From the NCBI GenBank assembly GCA_944391635.1, contig CALXUL010000122.1, forward strand, positions 1 to 11,390: a DNA stretch of 11,390 bases, read 5' to 3'. Shown here piece by piece: positions 1 to 6,398 of the stretch (its first letter is position 1; every line of letters begins with the position of its first letter). Made by a program: the position numbers and the translations under genes. The stretch is from an uncultured Clostridia bacterium. GTDB taxonomy: Bacteria > Bacillota > Clostridia > UBA1381. The notes beneath the pieces are model-generated. The model was given only the letters and a program-made list of their open reading frames with translations. It searched no databases and was not told the origin of the DNA.

Positions 1-874
1 AATAGTTAAGCCAGTTTGAAAATAAAAGGCTCGCATGTGAACGCCAACGGACGATTGGGCGTTTTGTAGGGTCATCATTGGGAAAATAATGACGTGGAAT
101 TTCAGGATTCAGACCACGGTCAAGATCGCGCCTGTATTCGTCTGCAAGAGTATTTGCGTCATATTCCGAATGCCCTGTTACAAAAATTCTGCGTCCGCCT
201 TTGGTAAATACGATATATACGCCAGCCTCTGCCGATTCGGCAAGAATTTCAAGTTCAGGTACCTTTTTTATATCCTCAGCCCGCACTTCGGTGTGCCGGG
301 AATGAGGCGCATAAAATTCGCTGTCAAAACCGCGTACAAGTTTTGCTGTACTGCGATTAACTTTATGTAAAAATACTCCGCTGCATTTTTTATCAAGCGT
401 ATATTTGTTGACACCGTAATGGTAGTAAAGTCCTGCCTGTGCTGCCCAGCAAATGTGAAGTGTTGAGGTTACGTGCGTTTTTGACCATTCCATTATCTCG
501 ACCAGTTCATCCCAATAATCAACGTCACAAAAATCAAGGTTTTCAACCGGTGCGCCGGTAATTATCATACCGTCATATTTTTGCGATTTTATATCCCTGA
601 AACTTTTGTAAAAGGTGCGAAGATGTTCAGCGGGCGTATTTTTTGAAGTGTGCGAATCCATCGTAAGAAGGTCAATTTCCACATGCAGCGGCGAATTGGA
701 CAAAAGCCGCAGAAGCTGGGTTTCGGTTGTGATTTTTGTAGGCATGAGGTTAACAATGGCTATTTTGAGCGGACGTATATCCTGATGCATGGCTCTTGTT
801 TCGCTCATTACAAATACGTTTTCATTCCTAAGCTGGCGTGTTGCCGGAAGCTTGTCCGGGACTCTTATAGGCAT
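1..874 (-). CDS. metA: Homoserine O-acetyltransferase (MetA family), 3' end cut by window edge
   Basis: Activates the hydroxyl of L-homoserine by acylation, the first committed step of methionine synthesis, in the cytoplasm. The 291 residues visible begin MPIRVPDKLP and read through without a stop to the left edge; family members are about 300-310 residues, so only a short C-terminal piece is missing. The expected catalytic residues sit at their E. coli positions: nucleophile Cys142 in HICWAAQAG, and His235 and Glu237 in GHSEYD. Position 111 is Glu (APVENLDF). Published work on this family links Glu111 to acetyl-CoA use and Gly111 to succinyl-CoA use, so I infer an acetyltransferase despite the frequent succinyltransferase label. 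The start is supported by an AAGGTAGG ribosome binding site (complement of 879-886). It diverges from the tepA-like gene. The leader is only about 37 bases, too short for a SAM riboswitch or T-box. Confidence 0.95.
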   Translation of the reverse strand, partial: MPIRVPDKLPATRQLRNENVFVMSETRAMHQDIRPLKIAIVNLMPTKITTETQLLRLLSNSPLHVEIDLLTMDSHTSKNTPAEHLRTFYKSFRDIKSQKYDGMIITGAPVENLDFCDVDYWDELVEIMEWSKTHVTSTLHICWAAQAGLYYHYGVNKYTLDKKCSGVFLHKVNRSTAKLVRGFDSEFYAPHSRHTEVRAEDIKKVPELEILAESAEAGVYIVFTKGGRRIFVTGHSEYDANTLADEYRRDLDRGLNPEIPRHYFPNDDPTKRPIVRWRSHASLLFSNWLNY

Positions 875-917
875 TGTTCCTACCTTCTTTCTTAACCGGG
901 TAAAATTTTTCCTTTTG

Positions 918-946
918 ATTATAGCATATTTTGCGTCAATTTACAA
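918..946 (-). promoter_or_regulatory. Predicted sigma-A promoter of metA
   Basis: Read on the minus strand, there is a TTGTAA -35 box (941-946), a 17-base spacer and a perfect TATAAT -10 box (918-923) preceded by TGC, an extended -10. Transcription would start near 911, giving a leader of about 37 bases. The site overlaps the promoter of the opposite gene. Confidence 0.65.
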
Positions 947-960
947 GAATATTTTATTAT
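931..960 (+). promoter_or_regulatory. Predicted promoter of the tepA-like gene
   Basis: A TTGCGT -35 box (931-936) and a TATTAT -10 box (955-960) are separated by 18 bases. The match is weaker than for the metA promoter on the other strand, and there is no TG extension. The predicted start is near 967, about 38 bases before the TTG start codon. Confidence 0.45.
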
Positions 961-1004
961 ACCTGTGGAATAATTACAATATGCGGTATAAGGAGGAATG
1001 TTTT

Positions 1005-1694
1005 TTGGATAAAGACAGCGCGGAATTAGAAAATAACGATGAGAGTAAACGTCTTGAAAGCATTTACCAGCTTGGAATGGTAGAAACGGAAAATTCACAT
1101 GGTAAAATTAAGAGTCTAAATATAATAGGTACGATTGAGGGGCACAGTCTGCTCCCGTCAGGGACAAAATCGACTAAATATGAGCACGTACTTCCGCAGC
1201 TTGTAGGAATAGAGGAAGATGAAGATATAGACGGGCTTTTGATTCTGCTTAATACTGTCGGCGGCGATGTAGAGGCAGGACTTGCGATTTCTGAGATGAT
1301 TGCCGGAATGAAGAAACCAACGGTATCGCTTGTTTTGGGCGGAAGTCATTCAATAGGTGTACCGCTTGCGGTGAGTGCGAATTATTCATTTATCGTCCCG
1401 TCTGCAACAATGACTATTCACCCTATGAGAATTACAGGGGTGGTTATAGGGGTGATGCAGACTTTTCGTTATTTGTCAAAAATGCAGGATAGGATAATTG
1501 ATTTTATTGTCCGCAACTCAAATATAGGTTATGACGAATTTAAGAAACTTATGCTGGCTACTGATGAAATAGCCAATGATGTGGGAAGCGTACTTTTCGG
1601 GGAGCAGGCAGTAAAATGCGGTTTAATAGATAGTGTAGGAGGACTCAAGGACGCGCTTGACAAGTTGTATTCACTTATAGATGAGCAAAAGTAA
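1005..1694 (+). CDS. tepA: TepA-like ClpP-family serine protease
   Basis: A 229-residue ClpP/crotonase-fold serine peptidase resembling Bacillus subtilis TepA (translocation-enhancing protein). In sequence order it shows the NTVGGDVEAG strand-loop (residues 83-92), the nucleophile Ser116 in GGSHSIGVPLA, His139 in TMTIHPMR, and a candidate third catalytic residue Asp192 in NDVG. I see no signal peptide or membrane segment, so it is probably cytoplasmic. The N-terminal 30 residues are acidic and low in complexity. The start is TTG at 1005, because AAGGAGGA (990-997) lies 7 bases before it. An in-frame ATG at 981 has no ribosome binding site and is itself followed by the Shine-Dalgarno sequence. 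An open frame back to 789 only overlaps metA. The family's exact substrate is not settled; in B. subtilis it has been linked to secretion and signal-peptide degradation. Transcribed separately from aroC, which has its own promoter. Confidence 0.85.
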   Translation: MDKDSAELENNDESKRLESIYQLGMVETENSHGKIKSLNIIGTIEGHSLLPSGTKSTKYEHVLPQLVGIEEDEDIDGLLILLNTVGGDVEAGLAISEMIAGMKKPTVSLVLGGSHSIGVPLAVSANYSFIVPSATMTIHPMRITGVVIGVMQTFRYLSKMQDRIIDFIVRNSNIGYDEFKKLMLATDEIANDVGSVLFGEQAVKCGLIDSVGGLKDALDKLYSLIDEQK

Positions 1695-1701
1695 ATTTTG
1701 G

Positions 1702-1730
1702 TTGAAAAAGCTGCGGTATTATGTTATAAT
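1702..1730 (+). promoter_or_regulatory. Strong predicted sigma-A promoter of aroC
   Basis: A TTGAAA -35 box (1702-1707), a 17-base spacer and a perfect TATAAT (1725-1730) with a TG extension at 1722-1723. It begins only 8 bases after the tepA-like stop codon. The expected start is near 1737. A short inverted repeat, ATCTCT (1731-1736) and AGAGAT (1746-1751), straddles the predicted start. Confidence 0.8.
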
Positions 1731-1771
1731 ATCTCTCGAAATAAAAGAGATTATCAAGGACAGTGAAAAGA

Positions 1772-2917
1772 ATGATAAGATATTTTACCGCAGGGGAAAC
1801 ACACGGACCATGCCTTACTGCAATAGTTGAAGGATTGCCGGCTGGTGTTTATATAGAAAAAGGAAAGATTGACGCACAGCTCGCCAAGCGCCAGAAAGGC
1901 TATGGCAGAGGCGGGCGTATGCTTATTGAGAAAGATACGGCAGAGATTTTATCCGGCGTGCGCGGCGGCGTCAGCCTTGGAGGTCCGGTGACGATAAGAA
2001 TTGAAAACCGTGATTGGAAGAACTGGTCGGAGATAATGGGCGCATGGGAGTCGAACGGAAAAAAGGAAGTGACCTGCCCAAGACCCGGACATGCCGACCT
2101 TACGGGCGGAATGAAATATGCACACAGCGACCTTCGCAATGTACTTGAACGTGCAAGTGCACGTGAAACTGCGGCAAGAGTTGCGGTTGGTGCGCTGGCA
2201 AGACAGGTGCTTGAACCTTTCGGGATTAAGTTTTTGTCAAGAGTTGTGAGTATCGGAAAGATTGAGGATAGACCTGACATTCTTGATGAGGCATTTTATG
2301 AGCGTGCGGCGGTTTCTGAAGTGGGATTTGGTAATGAAAATGCCGAGAAAGAAGCCAAAGCATATATTGATGAAGTAAAAAAAATGGGTCAGACTGTGGG
2401 CGGAATTGTAGAAACAACTGTTACCGGACTTGTGCCGGGACTTGGCAGTTATGTTCAGTTTGACAGAAAACTTGACGCGAGGCTTGCCGCTGCTGTTATG
2501 AGCATACAGGCAATAAAGGGCGTTGAGATTGGTCTTGGCTTTGAAGCGGCGCGGATAGAGGGAGCAAAAGCTCATGACGAAATCTTTTACGACGGCGGAT
2601 TTAAGAGAAAGACAAATAATGCCGGGGGCATAGAAGGCGGAATGACTAACGGAGAGCCGGTTATTGTAAGAGCGGCAATGAAACCTATTCCGACGCAGTA
2701 TTCCCCGCTTATGACAGTAGAAATTAGAGATAAGTCTCCGAAAAAGGCGTCTGTAGAGAGGTCGGATGTATGTGCAGTGCCTGCTTGCTCGGTGGTTGTG
2801 GAAAATGTGATTGCAACGGTAATTGCTGACGCATTTTTGGAAAAATTCGGTAATGACTCTATGGAAGATATAAAATATTCATATGATGGGTATGTTAAAA
2901 GAATAAAACAATATTAA
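1772..2917 (+). CDS. aroC: Chorismate synthase
   Basis: Converts 5-enolpyruvylshikimate-3-phosphate to chorismate, the last shikimate-pathway step, using reduced FMN as cofactor. The 381-residue product carries family signatures throughout: YFTAGETHG at the N-terminus with conserved His11, RPGHADLTGGMKY with conserved His107, RASARETAARVAVGALA (about 127-143), the FDRKLDARLAAAVMSIQAIKG segment, NNAGGIEGGMTNG, and a C-terminal RSDVCAVPACSVVVENV. Length is normal. I chose ATG 1772: the AAGGA at 1756-1760 lies 11 bases before it but only 2 bases before an in-frame GTG at 1763, and family members normally begin just before the RYxTAGE motif. The GTG start would add MKR. No other shikimate gene is nearby. 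The sigma factor gene follows after 36 bases with no terminator between, so read-through from the aroC promoter is possible. Confidence 0.97.
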   Translation: MIRYFTAGETHGPCLTAIVEGLPAGVYIEKGKIDAQLAKRQKGYGRGGRMLIEKDTAEILSGVRGGVSLGGPVTIRIENRDWKNWSEIMGAWESNGKKEVTCPRPGHADLTGGMKYAHSDLRNVLERASARETAARVAVGALARQVLEPFGIKFLSRVVSIGKIEDRPDILDEAFYERAAVSEVGFGNENAEKEAKAYIDEVKKMGQTVGGIVETTVTGLVPGLGSYVQFDRKLDARLAAAVMSIQAIKGVEIGLGFEAARIEGAKAHDEIFYDGGFKRKTNNAGGIEGGMTNGEPVIVRAAMKPIPTQYSPLMTVEIRDKSPKKASVERSDVCAVPACSVVVENVIATVIADAFLEKFGNDSMEDIKYSYDGYVKRIKQY

Positions 2918-2938
2918 ATAAAGAATAAACAACAGATA

Positions 2939-2947
2939 AAGGGGGTG
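2939..2947 (+). promoter_or_regulatory. Ribosome binding site that decides the sigma factor start
   Basis: AAGGGGGTG differs from the full anti-Shine-Dalgarno complement AAGGAGGTG at one base, where G can still wobble-pair. It ends 6 bases before TTG 2954, ideal spacing, but it overlaps the in-frame GTG at 2945. This favours the TTG start. Confidence 0.65.
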
Positions 2948-2953
2948 GCGGAT

Positions 2954-3517
2954 TTGACCGATACAGAGATGGTATCACGTATTAAAAAAGGTGATATGAA
3001 GGCATTTGATGAGCTTATGCATATGTATGATAAGCGTGTGGCAAATATCGCCTATTCCTTTTTGTCGGATAAAGAAGATGCACTTGATGCGGCTCAGGAG
3101 GTTTTTGTACGGGTGTACAAAAATATTTCGTCTTTCCGCGGTGACAGCAGCGTATCAACCTGGATTTTCAGGATTACTAAAAATGTTTGCAATGACTTTT
3201 TAAGAAAAAGGCGGGCAGTGGTGCAAAGCCTTGATGATACTGAAGAAGACGATAAGCCTTTAGAGATAGCAGATGATTCTCCGGGACCGGAGCAGGTTGC
3301 CGAGCGGAATGAAAAGATTGACGCACTCAGAAACGCGATAGCAAAGCTTGATGAAAATCAGAGGATGGTTTTGACATTGTATGATATAAACGGTATGTCA
3401 TATGAGGAAGTTGCAAAAATTATTCAATGCCCTGTCGGTACGGTAAAATCGCGGCTTTACCGCGCCAGGGAATCCCTTAAAAAAATTCTTTACGAAAACA
3501 GGGAACTTTTTTTATAA
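2954..3517 (+). CDS. ECF-type RNA polymerase sigma factor
   Basis: A 187-residue extracytoplasmic-function (group 4) sigma factor that would direct RNA polymerase to a stress or envelope regulon. Region 2 spans about residues 15-86: core-binding DALDAAQEVFVRVYKN, then the -10-recognition part FRGDSSVSTWIFRITKN and NDFLRKRR. An acidic linker (about 95-118, with SPGPEQV) leads to region 4 (about 120-180), whose helix-turn-helix GMSYEEVAKI...VGTVKSRLYRARE would contact the -35 element. Regions 1 and 3 are absent, as is typical of the group. TTG 2954 is preferred over GTG 2945 from ribosome binding site spacing, and it gives the family-typical start MTDTEMVSRIKKGD. The anti-sigma gene follows 39 bases downstream. 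No clear promoter is visible in the short gap after aroC, so expression may come from aroC or from within it. The subgroup cannot be assigned from sequence alone. Confidence 0.92.
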   Translation: MTDTEMVSRIKKGDMKAFDELMHMYDKRVANIAYSFLSDKEDALDAAQEVFVRVYKNISSFRGDSSVSTWIFRITKNVCNDFLRKRRAVVQSLDDTEEDDKPLEIADDSPGPEQVAERNEKIDALRNAIAKLDENQRMVLTLYDINGMSYEEVAKIIQCPVGTVKSRLYRARESLKKILYENRELFL

Positions 3518-3528
3518 CTTTACGTCTA
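3501..3528 (+). promoter_or_regulatory. Candidate ECF-sigma promoter before the anti-sigma gene
   Basis: GGGAAC (3501-3506), a 16-base spacer starting with a run of seven T, then CGTCTA (3523-3528). This resembles the AAC...CGTC architecture of Bacillus ECF promoters (sigma-W, -M, -X types), including the T-rich spacer. It overlaps the last codons of the sigma gene and would drive only the anti-sigma factor. The -35 part and T run are also coding sequence, so coincidence is possible. Confidence 0.4.
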
Positions 3529-3556
3529 ACCAAATAGAGGAAAGGAGGAAAATAAA

Positions 3557-4693
3557 ATGAAAAGCTGTGAAGAATGGCAATCGCAGATAGAAGCATATCT
3601 TGATGATGCGCTTGTTAGAGAAGAAAAGCAGCGTTTTGAAGCACATATTTCTTCCTGTTCCGAATGCAAGGAGGCTCTCAGATTTGCACGCTCGATAAGA
3701 GAGGCGCTTTCTGATATGCCGGACATAGAAATTCCGGATGATTTTTGTGAATCTGTACACAAACGAATCGCTACGGAAACGGGGGTTAGACGGGGACTCG
3801 GTACTTATGCAAAACGGTATGGCGCGCTTGCGGCGTGCGTAATACTTGCGGTAGTAATAAAAAGCGGAGTTAGTTGGTTTGAATTTGCCGATAAGGACAC
3901 TTTGCCAGAGGAATCGTTATACAGTGATACTGTATCCGATACCCAGCAGCCTACCCAGCAACCAATTGTATTGCAGACGGAAGATATGGAAGAAGACAGC
4001 GGAAAAACCACTCCTACCAATGAAAAAACCGCTGATACAGCGGAACTTGAGAAAAACAACAGCGGTACTTCGGCAGTCGCTGATGCCGCAAAATCAAAAC
4101 AGAATACAAAGCAGGCACTAAGTCCAGAAAAAAGTACAGAACCTGTGCAGAATATACCATCACAGGAACCGCAGCAAACTTCTGAGGCGCCAGCGGAGCC
4201 TGAAAAGGTAATGCAGACGGAAGAAGGCACAGGAGCTATTTCATCAGGACAGCAGAAGGAAACACAAAATATAGAGTCGCGTGATAGGTCTGCAGAACAG
4301 AATTTATCCGAAACAGACAAGCAAGGTCAGCCAGCTGCGGCAAATTATATTATTGAAGAAGGTCAAACAACACCGCCTCCGGTTTTAGGAGCACAGCAGG
4401 ATGTTTCTTTAGAGCAGACCGAAGAAAAGGTTTCATCAGGCGGTGGGGGCAGTTCATCAGCTGCAATGTACAGTTCAGCTAATTCCATTGCAGAGTTGGT
4501 TGTTTCTCAAAATGATGTTATAGAAACGGAACAGGTGGCTTTAAAATATGCCGAAAGGCTTGAGGACGGAAGCTTTTGTGCAGATGCAGATAGTTATGCG
4601 GCATTTTTGAACCATTTGGATGCGATAGGAATCGAGTATTCCGAATCGGCAGAAAGTTCTTTGAATATAGTATTTACAATTCGTTCAAGATAA
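3557..4693 (+). CDS. Membrane-anchored zinc-finger anti-sigma factor
   Basis: Presumed partner and inhibitor of the ECF sigma factor encoded just upstream. The cytoplasmic N-terminus (about 1-40) is a zf-HC2 anti-sigma domain: Cys4, then His30-x3-Cys34-x2-Cys37 in AHISSCSECKEA, the expected zinc ligands. A single, rather short hydrophobic segment lies at about 88-101, with a lysine at 102; it is probably membrane-spanning. Residues about 111-300 are a low-complexity linker rich in Gln, Glu, Ser, Thr and Pro, ending in a Gly/Ser stretch (about 293-301), probably disordered and outside the cell. The last 70 residues or so (310-378) look folded, with alternating strand- and helix-like segments; I cannot name the domain. 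It could sense the signal. ATG 3557 has AAAGGAGG 8 bases upstream. At 378 residues it is longer than simple ZAS-type anti-sigma factors. A strong terminator follows. Confidence 0.85.
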   Translation: MKSCEEWQSQIEAYLDDALVREEKQRFEAHISSCSECKEALRFARSIREALSDMPDIEIPDDFCESVHKRIATETGVRRGLGTYAKRYGALAACVILAVVIKSGVSWFEFADKDTLPEESLYSDTVSDTQQPTQQPIVLQTEDMEEDSGKTTPTNEKTADTAELEKNNSGTSAVADAAKSKQNTKQALSPEKSTEPVQNIPSQEPQQTSEAPAEPEKVMQTEEGTGAISSGQQKETQNIESRDRSAEQNLSETDKQGQPAAANYIIEEGQTTPPPVLGAQQDVSLEQTEEKVSSGGGGSSSAAMYSSANSIAELVVSQNDVIETEQVALKYAERLEDGSFCADADSYAAFLNHLDAIGIEYSESAESSLNIVFTIRSR

Positions 4694-4711
4694 GAAGCAA
4701 TGTAAAGAATA

Positions 4712-4756
4712 AAAACGGTTTAGCAAGTTTGTAAAGCTTGCTAAACCGTTTTTTTT
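4712..4756 (+). terminator. Rho-independent terminator of the sigma/anti-sigma unit
   Basis: A 16-base-pair perfect stem (left arm 4712-4727, right arm 4737-4752) with a 9-base loop, ending in a run of T. It starts 19 bases after the anti-sigma stop and separates this unit from the hemolysin-family gene. Confidence 0.92.
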
Positions 4757-4774
4757 AACTTGCCGCTAATGAAA

Positions 4775-4803
4775 TGTAACAGGAATATCTGAGCTTTGTT
4801 ACA
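4775..4803. repeat. Inverted repeat TGTAACA-N15-TGTTACA
   Basis: Two 7-base arms, TGTAACA (4775-4781) and TGTTACA (4797-4803), are exact reverse complements 15 bases apart, centre to centre 22 bases. They lie 26 bases upstream of the -35 box of the hemolysin-family promoter, so a regulator-binding site is possible. No function is shown. Confidence 0.4.
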
Positions 4804-4828
4804 GTTTAATGATATATTAAAAATTATC

Positions 4829-4857
4829 TTGCATTAACAGATAACCTATGATATACT
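4829..4857 (+). promoter_or_regulatory. Predicted promoter of the hemolysin-family gene
   Basis: A TTGCAT -35 box (4829-4834), a 17-base spacer and a TATACT -10 box (4852-4857) preceded by TGA, an extended -10. The predicted start is near 4864, giving a leader of about 37 bases. Confidence 0.7.
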
Positions 4858-4900
4858 TTTGTCTAACAAATTATAAAAAAACAAGGAGGAATTATTTTTT

Positions 4901-6223
4901 ATGGACGCGACCTCAGATGGCAGTTCAATTACATTTCAATTAATGCTTTTGCTGATTTTTACCCTTATGAACGCATTTTTTGCAGGTGCAGAAATGGCGG
5001 TGGTATCGGTAAACAGGAACCGTATACGTATGCTTGCAGAGGAAGGGAACAGAAAAGCAAAAGTAATCCAAAGTCTTTTTGATGATTCAACGAAATTTTT
5101 ATCAACTATCCAAGTGGCAATTACATTTGCCGGGTTCTATTCAAGTGCGTCGGCGGCGTCGGGTATATCACCGGTACTGGCAGGCTGGATGGCAGGGTTT
5201 AATATTCCATACAGCAGCGTTATCGCACATAATGGGGTAACTTTAGTTCTGATGTTTTTTAATCTGGTGTTCGGCGAGCTTGTTCCAAAGCGGATTGCAT
5301 TGCAGAAATCAGAATTTTTCTGTATGATGACAGTTATGCCGATTCATTATATTTCTATTGTATTATCACCATTTATAAAGCTTTTGTCGGTGTCTACAAA
5401 GGCTGTATTAAGGCTCTTAAAGCTTAGGACAGATGACGCAGATGAGGCGGTTACCGAAGATGAAATCCGTGCGATGATGAAGATAGGTCTTGAAAATGGG
5501 ACTTTTGATAATAATGAGAAAGAAATGATAGATTCGGTATTTGAATTTGACCGCAAGCCGGCGCGTGAGTTAATGGTGCCAAGACAAAAGGTATTTGCGA
5601 TTGATATTGATGAGCCGATAGAGGAAATGATTGATGAGATTCTGGAAACCAGACATTCAAGAATACCGGTATATGAAGAGGATATAGACAAAATAATAGG
5701 AATACTCCAGGTTAAAGATGTGATGATACGGCTTAGAAAAGGCACTATTGGGCAGGGTGAAATCCGCAGTATGCTCAAAAAGCCGTATTTTGTACCTGAG
5801 AAAAAGGATGCGGCAGAACTATTCCGGCAGATGCAGCAGCACAGGATGCATATGGCTGTCCTGCTTGATGAATATGGCGGCTTTTCGGGAATTGTTACAA
5901 TTGAGGATTTGGTTGAAGAAATTATGGGTGACATAAACGAGGAGTATGAAAATGTTGAGCCGGAAATTCAGCAGGTAAAGGAAAATGAATATATTATTGA
6001 TGCCTCGGTTAGTATTGATGACATTAATGAGATGTTTGGTTTGAAGCTTGAATCTGAATACTATGACACTATATCGGGATATATTATAGAGCAGCTCGGA
6101 TATATACCAAATGAGCAAAAGGGCGGTACGGTCAATGTTGAGGGCTGTGTTTTTACAATATTAGAGGTCAAGGGCAATACAATACAAAAAATTCATATGA
6201 AAAGAGAAAATGTAAAAGAATAA
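4901..6223 (+). CDS. Hemolysin C/CorC-family membrane protein (DUF21-CBS-CorC_HlyC)
   Basis: A 440-residue protein of the CNNM/CorC family; bacterial members are associated with magnesium or other divalent-cation efflux, and the hemolysin name is historical. Domain order is complete. A DUF21/CNNM membrane domain spans about 10-180, with hydrophobic segments near 11-30, 66-85, 111-126 and 142-162, and the family motifs FFAGAEMAVVS and FGELVPKRIAL. A CBS pair spans about 220-345, including RHSRIPVYEEDIDKIIGIL and DEYGGFSGIVTIEDLVEEI. A C-terminal CorC_HlyC domain spans about 355-435. Membrane location is expected, with the CBS and C-terminal parts in the cytoplasm. ATG 4901 has AAGGAGGA 10 bases upstream. 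It is transcribed alone from its own promoter, with no obvious terminator after it. The transported ion cannot be read from the sequence. Confidence 0.9.
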   Translation: MDATSDGSSITFQLMLLLIFTLMNAFFAGAEMAVVSVNRNRIRMLAEEGNRKAKVIQSLFDDSTKFLSTIQVAITFAGFYSSASAASGISPVLAGWMAGFNIPYSSVIAHNGVTLVLMFFNLVFGELVPKRIALQKSEFFCMMTVMPIHYISIVLSPFIKLLSVSTKAVLRLLKLRTDDADEAVTEDEIRAMMKIGLENGTFDNNEKEMIDSVFEFDRKPARELMVPRQKVFAIDIDEPIEEMIDEILETRHSRIPVYEEDIDKIIGILQVKDVMIRLRKGTIGQGEIRSMLKKPYFVPEKKDAAELFRQMQQHRMHMAVLLDEYGGFSGIVTIEDLVEEIMGDINEEYENVEPEIQQVKENEYIIDASVSIDDINEMFGLKLESEYYDTISGYIIEQLGYIPNEQKGGTVNVEGCVFTILEVKGNTIQKIHMKRENVKE

Positions 6224-6252
6224 TGGGTTTATGTGTGAATTACGCTTATATA

Positions 6253-6281
6253 TTGACAGATTGGTTAAAATGTGATAATAT
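6253..6281 (+). promoter_or_regulatory. Predicted promoter of the liv operon
   Basis: A perfect TTGACA -35 box (6253-6258), a 17-base spacer and a TAATAT -10 box (6276-6281) preceded by TGA, an extended -10. The predicted start is near 6288, leaving a 5' leader of about 110 bases before livJ. I recognise no riboswitch or T-box in that leader. Confidence 0.75.
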
Positions 6282-6398
6282 TAAACAAAATTTACTGCTG
6301 TTTATATAGGTGTTGAGGCGGTAGATAATGATTTGTAACTTTGCGTGCAGGAATTAGCAGCAAAACAAACAAAAAAATAGAAGGGGTGTTTTTCCAAA

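Noticed and set aside
650..895. Plus-strand 81-codon open frame at the left side
   Set aside because: It lies entirely across metA, whose minus-strand product has all catalytic residues of its family, and the translation resembles nothing.
875..917. SAM riboswitch or T-box control of metA
   Set aside because: The predicted leader is only about 37 bases, and no characteristic stems or terminator are present.
789..1004. Open frame extending the tepA-like gene upstream to 789, with hydrophobic residues that could be read as a membrane segment
   Set aside because: The extension covers the start of metA on the other strand and the shared promoters, and has no ribosome binding site. The TTG at 1005 has an ideal one.
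3805..4320. 171-codon open frame on the minus strand, opposite the anti-sigma gene
   Set aside because: Ser/Cys/Val-rich low-complexity translation, an antisense shadow of the repetitive linker codons. It has no family features.
5347..5934. 195-codon open frame on the minus strand, opposite the hemolysin-family gene
   Set aside because: Extremely Ser/Ile-rich translation mirroring the codon use of a complete, clearly recognisable gene on the plus strand.
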